64,000 nucleotides of DNA, taken from positions 62,001-126,000 of the IMG/VR virus record IMGVR_UViG_3300035181_001013. The stretch is one strand, 5' to 3'. The notes under the pieces are model-generated. The model was not told where the DNA came from and ran no database searches. It was given only the letters and a program-made list of their open reading frames with translations. Position numbers and translations under genes: made by a program. This stretch comes from a virus. Positions 38,787-47,412 of this stretch are shown here, piece by piece (positions within the stretch are counted from its first letter, which is position 1; every line of letters begins with the position of its first letter).

Positions 38787-39317
38787 TTAATTTGGTAATC
38801 CTTCAATTTTTATCATCTGAACGTTTCCGGAAGTCCACAAAGAATATGTTTGTGTTCCATCTTCTGATGCTGTATTATCAATTGGAATATCTGTTCCAGC
38901 CAGTATATTTTTTCGAATTTTAAATTCATCTGTTCGTTGGTCACCAATCTTATATACCCACAATTCTGAAAAAGTTCCATCTTCTGACTCACGTTTATAC
39001 ACCAGGTGAGCACCTTTAACAACACGGATGGCTCCCTGTCTATTAGGATCTTGTTCATCTACTGTCGTTTGTTGTGGGTCCATCTGATCTTGATCTTCAG
39101 TATTTTCTACATCTAACTGTAATAAATCATCATTTTCTTCATTGTCTTCGTCTGGTAATGTTGAAGATATAGAACCACCCACAACATCACCAATCTGTTG
39201 TTTATTGTGTGGATTATTATAACCAGCATAATAACCAGAACCAGCGTTTGCTTGATTTCGATTAATAGGATTAGTAATAGAGTTTTTGCTCAAATAGTCT
39301 TTAAAGGTTAGAGGCAT
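38787..39317 (-). CDS. virion-type protein with capsid-targeting-like leader
   Basis: 176 residues from ATG 39317. MPLTFKDYLSKN resembles the leader of the NMNAT-like gene (TFKQYL), though no L-x-E follows. Acidic middle, then a beta-rich C-terminal domain (YSLWTSGNVQMIKIEGLPN) I associate with conserved T4-like structural proteins. GATAAATA box 26 bp upstream. Confidence 0.6.
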   Translation of the reverse strand: MPLTFKDYLSKNSITNPINRNQANAGSGYYAGYNNPHNKQQIGDVVGGSISSTLPDEDNEENDDLLQLDVENTEDQDQMDPQQTTVDEQDPNRQGAIRVVKGAHLVYKRESEDGTFSELWVYKIGDQRTDEFKIRKNILAGTDIPIDNTASEDGTQTYSLWTSGNVQMIKIEGLPN

Positions 39318-39343
39318 ATTTTTTCTTTTCAATTTATTATATT

Positions 39344-39351
39344 TATTTATC
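39344..39351 (-). promoter_or_regulatory. late-type box GATAAATA
   Basis: 26 bp before the start at 39317 on the minus strand. Confidence 0.5.
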
Positions 39352-39368
39352 ACTATTCGTTCCTACAC

Positions 39369-39376
39369 TATAAATA
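39369..39376 (+). promoter_or_regulatory. late-type box TATAAATA
   Basis: Exact T4 late consensus 29 bp before the plus-strand gene at 39406; diverges from the minus-strand box at 39344. Confidence 0.6.
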
Positions 39377-39405
39377 ACCCGTGAAGAACAATTACAGAGA
39401 ACAAC

Positions 39406-39807
39406 ATGATAGTAGAAACACATCCAGAAGAGTATAACGGTTATTCATTCATCACACTGATTCAGTTTAACGAAAAACATTTATTAACAATAATCGACAA
39501 TTGTGACAAAAAAACAATAAAAGCATATGTATTGGACTTTTGTGAAGTAGCAAACGTAGATGAAATTGAAATTATTAATGTTGCAAATGAGTGGTGGAAT
39601 AGTAAAAATCCTCCATATCCTGTATCAATAGAGTTTGCAAAAAAAGGATTAACATCCGAAGCATCCAAAATATATCGTTCGTATGCTGTGGATTCCGTGT
39701 CCCGAGTTATTGGCCCAATTCCTTCCTTTGATATGGATAACATTCAAAAGATTCGTAGGAAACGAAGAGTTTCCCCGAGTAACATTATTACCTTTCGAGC
39801 AACATAA
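39406..39807 (+). CDS. conserved phage protein, isolated plus-strand gene
   Basis: 133 residues. YPVSIEFAKKGLTSEASKIY and a basic end (KIRRKRRVSP) are features of a conserved T4-like protein of unknown function. Late-type promoter; it overlaps the 3' end of the next minus-strand gene. Confidence 0.6.
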   Translation: MIVETHPEEYNGYSFITLIQFNEKHLLTIIDNCDKKTIKAYVLDFCEVANVDEIEIINVANEWWNSKNPPYPVSIEFAKKGLTSEASKIYRSYAVDSVSRVIGPIPSFDMDNIQKIRRKRRVSPSNIITFRAT

Positions 39808-40177
39808 GATAATTTTTAAACGAAATGTGAAAAGTTTCGTTTGACAATTGTTGATTTTGAGGAGAAGCAGATTCTTCAGTGGTGGAAGGAGTTTCTCCTT
39901 TTGCATATTGTTTACCTATATCTGTAAGTTGTCCTGTTTCATCCAAAATGCCTTCCTCTTGCATTAGAACTATTGCTGTATCTGTAAGATTCATTAATTC
40001 GGTTTCTGTATCAAATGTAATTAAATTAAGTTTCAACAAAAATTCTTTTGCACTACTCAATTTATCACTATCAATATGAATTTTTTTTCCACCATTAGGG
40101 GATTCTGGTGCATTTGCTATTTTAGCAAGTAGCATTTTTTGGTGATTGGTTAAGTTAACCGTTGGCATGACACGCAT
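39788..40177 (-). CDS. conserved phage protein
   Basis: 129 residues from ATG 40177 (TTGGAGA upstream). Helical with a winged-helix-like middle (LTNHQKMLLAKIANAPESP). Ends FKNYLMLLER. Unknown function. Confidence 0.6.
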   Translation of the reverse strand: MRVMPTVNLTNHQKMLLAKIANAPESPNGGKKIHIDSDKLSSAKEFLLKLNLITFDTETELMNLTDTAIVLMQEEGILDETGQLTDIGKQYAKGETPSTTEESASPQNQQLSNETFHISFKNYLMLLER

Positions 40178-40206
40178 TATATTCTCCAAGATTTAATATA
40201 TTTATA

Positions 40207-40791
40207 CTAAATTTCAATTCCTACGTTTATTAAATGGAGTTGGAGTACAATATTGTGGGCGTAAGCAACAGAATGACTTCTTTTAAACCAAATGGCATTC
40301 TTTTTAGTTGGTGTTTTATACAACTCATCGCGAACAATATCTCTGTCTTTAATATAAGCTTCTAACAAGTATTTTTTCCCAGGACGAATTAAAGCGAGAA
40401 CGTCAGCCAACTCTTGGATGGACCTTGGGGCAATTCTAGAAACAACATCATAGTGGTTCGATAAGTGAAACAGTTTACTAACAACAGATGGAATCTTCAA
40501 TAAATCCCAATTTGGTTCTTTTTTCAATAACACTCTAATTTCATTCTTGTTTTCAAAATAATCAAGTAATGACAGGTGCAAGAAATCAACTTTAAAATAT
40601 CCCAAGTCTTCAGCATCTTTATATGGTATAGCTGATAAACCTGTTACTTTATCTTTCGGAATTTCTTGAAAATACGTTCCAACTGGATGTCGTACAAGTT
40701 CTTCATTTTTTACCATAGAAGCAGCAACAGAAGTTTTAAAAACACTCTGTGCGTCGAATGAGGTTTGAGTATCAATATCAATATCAGGCAT
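40207..40791 (-). CDS. DnaE-like polymerase fragment, C-terminal half
   Basis: 194 residues. MPDIDIDTQ matches the catalytic PDxDxD of bacterial DnaE (PolIII alpha); YFKVDFLHLSLLDYF, ELADVLALIRPG and FKRSHSVAYAHN match its later KFDFLGL, ALFRPG and NKSHS.AYA motifs. It begins exactly where the fragment at 52272-52829 ends. Much shorter than DnaE, so fingers and other domains are reduced. Confidence 0.65.
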   Translation of the reverse strand: MPDIDIDTQTSFDAQSVFKTSVAASMVKNEELVRHPVGTYFQEIPKDKVTGLSAIPYKDAEDLGYFKVDFLHLSLLDYFENKNEIRVLLKKEPNWDLLKIPSVVSKLFHLSNHYDVVSRIAPRSIQELADVLALIRPGKKYLLEAYIKDRDIVRDELYKTPTKKNAIWFKRSHSVAYAHNIVLQLHLINVGIEI

Positions 40792-40826
40792 ATTTTAATT
40801 ATACCTGATATTGAAAAAATTGTCAA
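40781..40826 (-). promoter_or_regulatory. consensus promoter with inverted repeat at the start codon
   Basis: TTGACA (40821-40826), 17 bp, TATAAT (40798-40803): a perfect sigma-70 promoter. The ATG follows the -10 by only six bases, so the mRNA would be leaderless. TCAATATCAGG and CCTGATATTGA (11-base arms) flank the -10 and ATG, a probable operator or hairpin. Confidence 0.8.
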
Positions 40827-41362
40827 GAAAGACTATCTAATTGTAAAAATATATTTTGTATAACATTATCGACACATTCTTTAGTTTCACAAACAAAAAT
40901 TTTGCTATACGCTTGTTTTCTAATTTTTTCTGTTTGTGCAGCTATACTTAACCACTGTTTTCGTTTAGTTAAAATATTCTGTGTTACCTCTTTTCCTGTT
41001 TTACCTGTTAATTCGATATCAACGGCAATAAATGGATAATTTGAGATATCTTCGGGGAACCCTAACGATGCATAATCTATTGCTTCCTGTGTTTTTTCCC
41101 AATAAACATCATTTTGACTCGAAATAACAGAGGCAAATAAAGAACGCAACTCATCTATTCTGGTTTGTATAAGTTCAAATTGTTCATGTTGATACTGCTG
41201 TATTTTAAATTCTTTTATTTTAATTTGATTGTCTTCAACGAATAAACTTTCATCAAGTTCGCTTCCATTATAAACTAAACAAGTTGTGGTGGATGGAATA
41301 AACAAAGGTTCTTTTTGAAGGATTTGTAGGATAGTATTATTTTTTGTTATTATATATCGCAT
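40823..41362 (-). CDS. tail-fibre-associated protein
   Basis: 179 residues from ATG 41362. N terminus MRYIITKNNTILQIL resembles the start of the neighbouring fibre chaperones; the middle is coiled coil (KIQQYQHEQFELIQTRIDEL). Probably a fibre assembly or tip component. Confidence 0.5.
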   Translation of the reverse strand: MRYIITKNNTILQILQKEPLFIPSTTTCLVYNGSELDESLFVEDNQIKIKEFKIQQYQHEQFELIQTRIDELRSLFASVISSQNDVYWEKTQEAIDYASLGFPEDISNYPFIAVDIELTGKTGKEVTQNILTKRKQWLSIAAQTEKIRKQAYSKIFVCETKECVDNVIQNIFLQLDSLS

Positions 41363-41724
41363 TATAATACTCCAGAAATAGTAAACCAAATTCCTGAATT
41401 TGTTGATTCGTATAATACAGGAGCAACAACAGATAAAATGTCACCAATTTCAAAACTCACGGGTATACCTTCAAACACCCCCGCTTGTGAATTGGAATTA
41501 AAGGTAATTGTTGCAAATTGATAACCATTCTTCTGAAGGCTAACAACAAAAGGGGACGTGGTTAATTCATCAATAATAGCCATTGAACCATCCACATTAT
41601 TCAACAAAGAAAATTTTCGAACACACACAAATTTGAATATAATATCATTTGAGTTAATTCTAGTGGAACCACCAAACATATCATAGAATTTCAAATTTTG
41701 AATTTCGTTTTCAACAAACACCAA
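41362..41724 (-). CDS. fibre or adhesin module
   Basis: 120 residues, TTG start with CTGGAGA upstream. Beta-rich with ATITFNSNSQAGVF and FEIGDILSVVAP, typical of phage fibre tip domains. Ends by overlap with the next gene. Confidence 0.55.
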   Translation of the reverse strand: MVFVENEIQNLKFYDMFGGSTRINSNDIIFKFVCVRKFSLLNNVDGSMAIIDELTTSPFVVSLQKNGYQFATITFNSNSQAGVFEGIPVSFEIGDILSVVAPVLYESTNSGIWFTISGVL

Positions 41725-41739
41725 CTTTTCTCCAGGTTA

Positions 41740-42378
41740 TTAGATCCAAATAGCTCCAACCAAATTTCTAGTATGAGTAGATCCAGTTCCACTTGCTGTT
41801 ACAACATTACCTGTTGGCATGATTCCGTTTGTTGTAGCCGCTGCATGAGAACTGAATCCCGTCCCATCTGTTAAAAGATGTTCATATTGTTCTGTTACGT
41901 TTGGTGTCCAATTAATGGTTTCTGCTAGATTATCCGAGGTGGAGAAAAATACTCCAACACCAGACGCAGAAGTTGTTAAAGAAACAGAAGTTCCTGGTGT
42001 TATATTAGAACCTGTAAACACTGGAACATCACTGTTGTTATTAGACAATAAAAATATTCCTACGGAAGACCTAACACCTGTTACAGGAACAGTTCCTGTA
42101 ACAGTAACTGAACCACCAGATATTATTCTTCTAGTAAATATTGTTGTTGGTTCTGTACTTGAAAAATTCACCAAGGGGGTAACTGGAACACCACCGATAG
42201 TCGTTTGTGTAAACTCTTGTGAACCATCTCCTGTCAATATCCCAATTGCCATTGTGGCTATTACCAATCCACCATACGGAATCACAAATGTAAATGAATA
42301 TGTAGATAAATCACTTGTTGTTGAATCCGTTCCAATATAAATTAATCTTCTCGGGGAATGAAGTAATAATTTTCTCAT
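41740..42378 (-). CDS. fibre-cassette adhesin B
   Basis: 212 residues. MRKLLLHSPRRLIY parallels MKKLLLRRHSTLI of the protein at 44952; the rest is a serine/threonine-rich beta domain. Overlaps the chaperone gene as ATGA, in the same order as in cassette A. Confidence 0.6.
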   Translation of the reverse strand: MRKLLLHSPRRLIYIGTDSTTSDLSTYSFTFVIPYGGLVIATMAIGILTGDGSQEFTQTTIGGVPVTPLVNFSSTEPTTIFTRRIISGGSVTVTGTVPVTGVRSSVGIFLLSNNNSDVPVFTGSNITPGTSVSLTTSASGVGVFFSTSDNLAETINWTPNVTEQYEHLLTDGTGFSSHAAATTNGIMPTGNVVTASGTGSTHTRNLVGAIWI

Positions 42379-42848
42379 ACTAAATTCAAGCTTTCAAGAA
42401 TGCTAACCGATGTTGCATTTGTAATATTAGTTTCATTGTTATTTAAGGTTGTTCGAATATTGTTTCGTTGATTAGATATATCACTTGGAATGGATGTTCC
42501 CATTTCAACAAATCTAGTAACATACCAATCAGTAGAACGCAAATCAGTGTTTGCTTTATTTTTTACAATTTCAGTTAACTGTTGTTGTAACGTTACCAGA
42601 TCTTTATCTGTTGTTTGCCACACACGCGTTGGAACTCCTCCAATTAATTGAACTGATCCTGATACATCATAGAAAAAGGTGTTAGGTTGAGCAACTTCAT
42701 TGACAAGAACAATTCCCCGATCTGTTTTTTCAAGATCAGTTGAAAGTTCAAGCCAATTGTTTGGGTACTGAATACCGTGAAGTGTAAACGGAACACCACT
42801 AATAAGTTCCATTACAATAACACCATTTTCAATTACGACATAATTCAT
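42375..42848 (-). CDS. tail fibre assembly chaperone-like protein B
   Basis: 157 residues from ATG 42848. N terminus MNYVVIENGVIVMEL, and STDWYVTRFVEMGTSIPSDI matching the DUF4376-like chaperone pattern; close relative of 45350-45838. Confidence 0.75.
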   Translation of the reverse strand: MNYVVIENGVIVMELISGVPFTLHGIQYPNNWLELSTDLEKTDRGIVLVNEVAQPNTFFYDVSGSVQLIGGVPTRVWQTTDKDLVTLQQQLTEIVKNKANTDLRSTDWYVTRFVEMGTSIPSDISNQRNNIRTTLNNNETNITNATSVSILESLNLV

Positions 42849-42849
42849 A

Positions 42850-43245
42850 TTAACCTCCAACCCTTCTTAACAGCGTTGCTACTACTCTGGTAGTAGTGTA
42901 AACTTCATATACTAATACGTCGACTACACCAGGAAGTGTTGACAACGTGGGTGCAACCCCCTCCTCAAAACTCCAAAAACTATTAAATGCCGCAGAACGA
43001 CTTCCAACTTCATCTTGAACAATATAAATTACTCCCGACTGTCCAGGGGTAACATTTAATGGATTATCAAATGTTGTATTTCCTGTCAATGTTACGATAA
43101 AGTTGCGTGACAATGTAAAATCAGGAACCAATAAAGTTGAATACGGTAATGTTAACATATTCCAAGGAACTCGAGAGTTAAACGTTGGAACATCAACTAT
43201 TTCATTTGTGTCTACTTGAAATGCTTTTATTGTTGCAATAGTCAT
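42850..43245 (-). CDS. fibre C-terminal module, free-standing
   Basis: 131 residues. RVPWNMLTLPYSTLLVPDF, LTGNTTF and GQSGVIYIVQD match the last third of the fibre at 45840-47366, which carries the same domain fused. Here it is a separate gene. Confidence 0.7.
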   Translation of the reverse strand: MTIATIKAFQVDTNEIVDVPTFNSRVPWNMLTLPYSTLLVPDFTLSRNFIVTLTGNTTFDNPLNVTPGQSGVIYIVQDEVGSRSAAFNSFWSFEEGVAPTLSTLPGVVDVLVYEVYTTTRVVATLLRRVGG

Positions 43246-43261
43246 TTATTAAAACTCCTTG

Positions 43262-44899
43262 TTATATTCCAAAAACCAGGAACTCAACATTTACTCCCAC
43301 AGGAACAGTATAAGTAAACGTTACTGAAGTCGTTGATGTTTCTAAATATGAATCGGTTATGTATGCTTTAATTCCATTAACAAAGACCCACAAATTGTTT
43401 GAACCAACAACATATGATATGTTAGGTGATGATGTAGTAAAATCAAATACCGTTTGTCCAGTTGAAGTTATAAGAGTTCGTTGAATCGTCGTTTTGTTGT
43501 CGGTATATTGCTTTGTAGCAGGCTGTAGTGCACTTACGGGATTCCCAACTAAATCAAAAAATCCTGTCATTTGGATTCCACCAGATAACGGCAAATATTG
43601 AGATAAAGTAGTTGTTAAAGAAGTATCAACATATTGTTTCGTAGCTGCTTCAAGAGGTAAAACTGGATCTTGACCAAGAGTAACTGTACCTGAGAATGTA
43701 GGTGATATTGTGCTTGCTGCATATCGATCAAAACTCGACAAAGCATCCAAAACCGTTATGTTTGGATAATTCGGTGAAACACTGTAAGAATAGTTTAAAA
43801 TTCCCGTATTTGATAAAATAACATATGAAACATCGGATGCAGTGTGTGTATGAGTAAAGGCAGCAATGTTATTTATTAAAACATTTCCACCAACACTACG
43901 TGATAGAGTAAGAATACCCGTTGGTGGATCCATTGAACCTCCTGTAACAACACCATCTCCCCCTCCTCCCCCTCCTGCAACAGCGTCTACATATTGCTTT
44001 GTAGCAGGCTGTAGTGCACTTACGGGATTCCCAACTAAATCAAAAAATCCTGTCATTTGGATTCCACCAGATAACGGCAAATATTGAGATAAAGCAGTTG
44101 TTAAAGAAGTATCAACATATTGTTTAGGCGCCGCACCTAAATTGTCAACAGGATTACCCGACAAGACTAATAATCCCGTCATTGTGTCTCCTGTTTTTGC
44201 AACTTTTTGATTTAACTGAAATTGAATGTTGCTTGTTGACCCCGATAAGTAATTTACTTCTGCTGATGTTGCAGTAATCGAATCGATCCACACGTTCTCG
44301 GTTGGTGTTAAATGTAACGCAAGATCGCTCTCGTGAGATATCAAACTATTATCAACATATTGTTTCGTAGCTGCCTGTAAGTTTGTTGTTGGATCACCAC
44401 TTAACGTTAAAAGACCTGTCATTGAATTTGTTCCATCCAACAAAACATATAAAGAGGCGAGATTGTCCACATATTTTTTATTAACTGCTTGGTCGTCAGT
44501 AACAGGAGAACCTGATAAATGTAAGGGCCCTGTCATAATTCCACCCGACAAACTCAATATTCCATCCCAAACATTCGTATTTTTATAAAGAGAAAGTTCT
44601 TTTGTTTGATAATTATACCACAATTGTCCAATTGTGGGATACACAGGAGGTACTCCATTACTTGCAAAATTCTCAAGAAGATGAACTAAATTATTTTGAA
44701 TGATTTCACCGTAGTTAGGAACACCTTTACCGACTAACAATAGTGTCGTAGATGCCTTTGCAGAATTAAACGGAGGTGTTCCTGAATTTGGCGTTGAGTT
44801 AAGTGGAGAGGTAGGACCTTCCGTTTTATATTCTGGTATGGCGAAGGCTGATTTTTCCGGAGCAATAGACGAATCCGTGAAATTAATTAAATGTGCCAT
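43262..44899 (-). CDS. tail fibre protein B
   Basis: 545 residues. N-terminal half has IGQLWYNYQTKELSLYK (virion-attachment type); the shaft has repeated PATKQYVD/EAATKQYVD units. Two blocks of 135 bp are nearly identical in DNA. CATAAATA box upstream. Confidence 0.8.
   Translation of the reverse strand: MAHLINFTDSSIAPEKSAFAIPEYKTEGPTSPLNSTPNSGTPPFNSAKASTTLLLVGKGVPNYGEIIQNNLVHLLENFASNGVPPVYPTIGQLWYNYQTKELSLYKNTNVWDGILSLSGGIMTGPLHLSGSPVTDDQAVNKKYVDNLASLYVLLDGTNSMTGLLTLSGDPTTNLQAATKQYVDNSLISHESDLALHLTPTENVWIDSITATSAEVNYLSGSTSNIQFQLNQKVAKTGDTMTGLLVLSGNPVDNLGAAPKQYVDTSLTTALSQYLPLSGGIQMTGFFDLVGNPVSALQPATKQYVDAVAGGGGGGDGVVTGGSMDPPTGILTLSRSVGGNVLINNIAAFTHTHTASDVSYVILSNTGILNYSYSVSPNYPNITVLDALSSFDRYAASTISPTFSGTVTLGQDPVLPLEAATKQYVDTSLTTTLSQYLPLSGGIQMTGFFDLVGNPVSALQPATKQYTDNKTTIQRTLITSTGQTVFDFTTSSPNISYVVGSNNLWVFVNGIKAYITDSYLETSTTSVTFTYTVPVGVNVEFLVFGI
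43505..43639 (-). repeat. 135-bp direct repeat in fibre B, copy 1
   Basis: Matches 43991-44125 with a single mismatch (gtagtt/gcagtt). In frame, encodes part of a PATKQYVD unit. Confidence 0.9.
43991..44125 (-). repeat. 135-bp direct repeat in fibre B, copy 2
   Basis: Second copy, offset 486 bp (162 codons), so recombination between them would keep the frame. Confidence 0.9.
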
Positions 44900-44930
44900 A
44901 AAATCGTTCCTTTTTTGTATTAATTTAAAG

Positions 44931-44938
44931 TATTTATG
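44931..44938 (-). promoter_or_regulatory. late-type box CATAAATA
   Basis: 31 bp before the fibre B start. Confidence 0.5.
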
Positions 44939-44951
44939 GGAACTATTTTAA

Positions 44952-45353
44952 TTAGTGAGCGTTTATGTTAAATATTCCAGAACCGATACGATCTGAATTA
45001 TAAGCTCCCCATATGTATACCTGAAGAACAACAACACTCGTGTCCAATACAGGAACATCTTGGTTGAATGACCAAGCAGCGGCAGTACAGCTCCCGCTGT
45101 TATATACTTGATGAGCACCTTGAGATACACCATCAACTAATATCTGCCAATCAACAACCTTTTCGCATGTAGCTGGAGCAAAAGTTCCATTTACATTCAC
45201 GTGCCCCGATAAACCAGTCGAATTCGTCCAAGAAGCAATGGTTCTATAAAACCCCTCACCTGTTCCCCCAGCGTTATTGGGGATTGTATATGTATAAATC
45301 AATGGTCCTCCAGCAATTAACGTGGAATGACGACGAAGTAATAATTTTTTCAT
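44952..45353 (-). CDS. fibre-cassette adhesin A
   Basis: 133 residues from ATG 45353 (MKKLLLRRHSTLI). Beta-rich with WQILVDGVSQGAHQV. Overlaps the chaperone gene by 4 bases, as in cassette B. Confidence 0.6.
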   Translation of the reverse strand: MKKLLLRRHSTLIAGGPLIYTYTIPNNAGGTGEGFYRTIASWTNSTGLSGHVNVNGTFAPATCEKVVDWQILVDGVSQGAHQVYNSGSCTAAAWSFNQDVPVLDTSVVVLQVYIWGAYNSDRIGSGIFNINAH

Positions 45354-45838
45354 AATATTGTAGGTAAATTTACACAAACGGTTTCAAGGTCAGATATAGT
45401 TACTGAAGAAGCGATTTGCTGTTTAAGTGAAGCATACTCAGAACGAATAGCAGCTCGATTTGCAGTTATCTCTGGTGGGATCGCGGTTCCAACTTCAGTA
45501 AATCTAGTTACATACCAATCTGTTGGTGATAGTAAATTAAACATCACTTTATCTACAATATTCGTTAATTCTGTTTTTAATGTGGTAACATCCAAATCAG
45601 TACACACCCAAACCGAAGAAGGAACTCCATTTACTATGTCAAAACTCTCTGAACAAGAATGGTATGTTGGATTAGGACGAACTGATTCTGTAAGTTCAAC
45701 TAAACCAATTTCTGTTTTTTCCGAATACGTAGATAAATCTAACCAATTGGGTGGATAGCCAAAACCATTTAACGTGAATGCCTGACCAGTCTCAAATACC
45801 TGGGCAATTTTGTTGTTTTCAATAAAAGCATATCTCAT
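45350..45838 (-). CDS. tail fibre assembly chaperone-like protein A
   Basis: 162 residues. MRYAFIENNKIAQVFE start, and SPTDWYVTRFTEVGTAIPPE, as in DUF4376-like chaperones. One base from the fibre A stop. Confidence 0.75.
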   Translation of the reverse strand: MRYAFIENNKIAQVFETGQAFTLNGFGYPPNWLDLSTYSEKTEIGLVELTESVRPNPTYHSCSESFDIVNGVPSSVWVCTDLDVTTLKTELTNIVDKVMFNLLSPTDWYVTRFTEVGTAIPPEITANRAAIRSEYASLKQQIASSVTISDLETVCVNLPTIL

Positions 45839-45839
45839 A

Positions 45840-47366
45840 TTAACTAACCTTTTTAAGTAATGAAGCTACAATTGTGTTAGTGTTGTAGACTTCATACACT
45901 AACACATCAATTGATCCAGCCGCTGTTGAAAGTGCTGGAACTGTTCCGTTTTCAAACTTCCATGTGCTTGTTGAAAAAGAAGCCATTCTACTTCCAGTTC
46001 CATCTTGAATAATATAAATGACCCCAGATTGTCCTGTTATTAGGTTTGTTGGACTGAGAATAGATACTTGTCCTGTTAAAGTTATAGAAAAGTTTCTTGA
46101 AGTTGCAAAGTCGAAAGAAATCGAAGAAGAATAAGGAACTACTAACAAATCGTAAGGCACCCGAGATGTAATCTCTGTTGTTATTAAATTTGTAACTGAT
46201 TGTAAAGCTACAGGGGTTATAGCTTTTTGTGTGTTTGTTCCGGCTATGGCTTCACTTCCTGTCGCTAATACAACTCCACCTATCGCAGAAGTCGTTGCTT
46301 GGGGTAAAGAATAAAGTCGACTATCGACATATTGTTTTGTTGCAGCTTCCAATGGTGAAGAAGGATCTTGGCCGAGTGTCAATATAGAACCAACTGACAA
46401 GGAAACGCTGCCATTATTACTAACAGCCAAACTACCACCAATCAAATTAATATTCGTTGCGTTGTTTAAACTAATTCCACCAGAAGAAAACACCAAAGTC
46501 CCCGTCATAGTGTCACCTGTTTTGGTAACCTTTTGATCTATTTGAGACTGAAGTCCCAGATTGCTAGATGAAAGTGAAGATGATAATGTTGATATTTGTG
46601 TATCAACATAATTCTTGTTAGCAGCATCATCGGTATTTGTTGGATCTGGAAGGTTGATAACTTTATGTGTGTTTAACATATCAATATCACCAGTTGCATT
46701 TCCTGAAAAAATCTTAGACCAGGCAGCTCCTGTATATACATACAACGAACCTTCAATCACGTTGAACCAAAGTTCACCTGTAACTGGAGATGTTGGAGAG
46801 GGTGCAGAAACGATCGTTCCACCACCAGCAGAAGAAGGAACTGTTGAGGTTACAACAATCGCTGTTTGATCTGTCCCCGAGATATATGTTACCGACCCCA
46901 CAGCAGATGAAATAGTGTACGTTCCAGCATTTGCTCCGCCTTGAACTATAAACTGTCCTCCAGCTGTTAAATACGGTGTTGCGTCACCGCTTACGTAGAA
47001 TGTAGACGTTCCAGTGTTTGCACTAACAATAAGGAATGTTTTAGGAGGAGGAACACCACCGGCGACAACACTCCAACTATGACTCATGTCAAAAACTTTT
47101 AATAAATTTACACTTGTGTCAAACCAAAGTTGTCCGATAGTGGGATTTGGTGGCCAACCTGGACTTGCAAAATTTTCCAAAAGCCACAAAAAATTCTCAT
47201 TTGCTCGTTGCCCATATTGAAGGAAGCCTTCGCCAAACAAATTAAGAGATGTGTGAGTATTTGTACCTGCTGGTCCATCAAAGCCACCAGGGTTTATTTG
47301 AAACGGTGCTTTTGTTGGGTCTACAGATGAATTAGTAAAATCGATTGTGTAAATAGTTCCAGCCAT
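45840..47366 (-). CDS. tail fibre protein A
   Basis: 508 residues. IGQLWFDTSVNLLKVFD near residue 80 and later GELWFNVIEGSLYVYTG, then PLEAATKQYVDSRL in the shaft and a C-terminal module like the protein at 42850. TATAAATA box upstream. Confidence 0.8.
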   Translation of the reverse strand: MAGTIYTIDFTNSSVDPTKAPFQINPGGFDGPAGTNTHTSLNLFGEGFLQYGQRANENFLWLLENFASPGWPPNPTIGQLWFDTSVNLLKVFDMSHSWSVVAGGVPPPKTFLIVSANTGTSTFYVSGDATPYLTAGGQFIVQGGANAGTYTISSAVGSVTYISGTDQTAIVVTSTVPSSAGGGTIVSAPSPTSPVTGELWFNVIEGSLYVYTGAAWSKIFSGNATGDIDMLNTHKVINLPDPTNTDDAANKNYVDTQISTLSSSLSSSNLGLQSQIDQKVTKTGDTMTGTLVFSSGGISLNNATNINLIGGSLAVSNNGSVSLSVGSILTLGQDPSSPLEAATKQYVDSRLYSLPQATTSAIGGVVLATGSEAIAGTNTQKAITPVALQSVTNLITTEITSRVPYDLLVVPYSSSISFDFATSRNFSITLTGQVSILSPTNLITGQSGVIYIIQDGTGSRMASFSTSTWKFENGTVPALSTAAGSIDVLVYEVYNTNTIVASLLKKVS

Positions 47367-47404
47367 TTGAATTCCTCACATTAATTGCTGCATATCATAT
47401 TTAC

Positions 47405-47412
47405 TATTTATA
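47405..47412 (-). promoter_or_regulatory. late-type box TATAAATA
   Basis: Exact T4 late consensus, 38 bp before the fibre A start; overlaps the end of the next gene. Confidence 0.6.
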
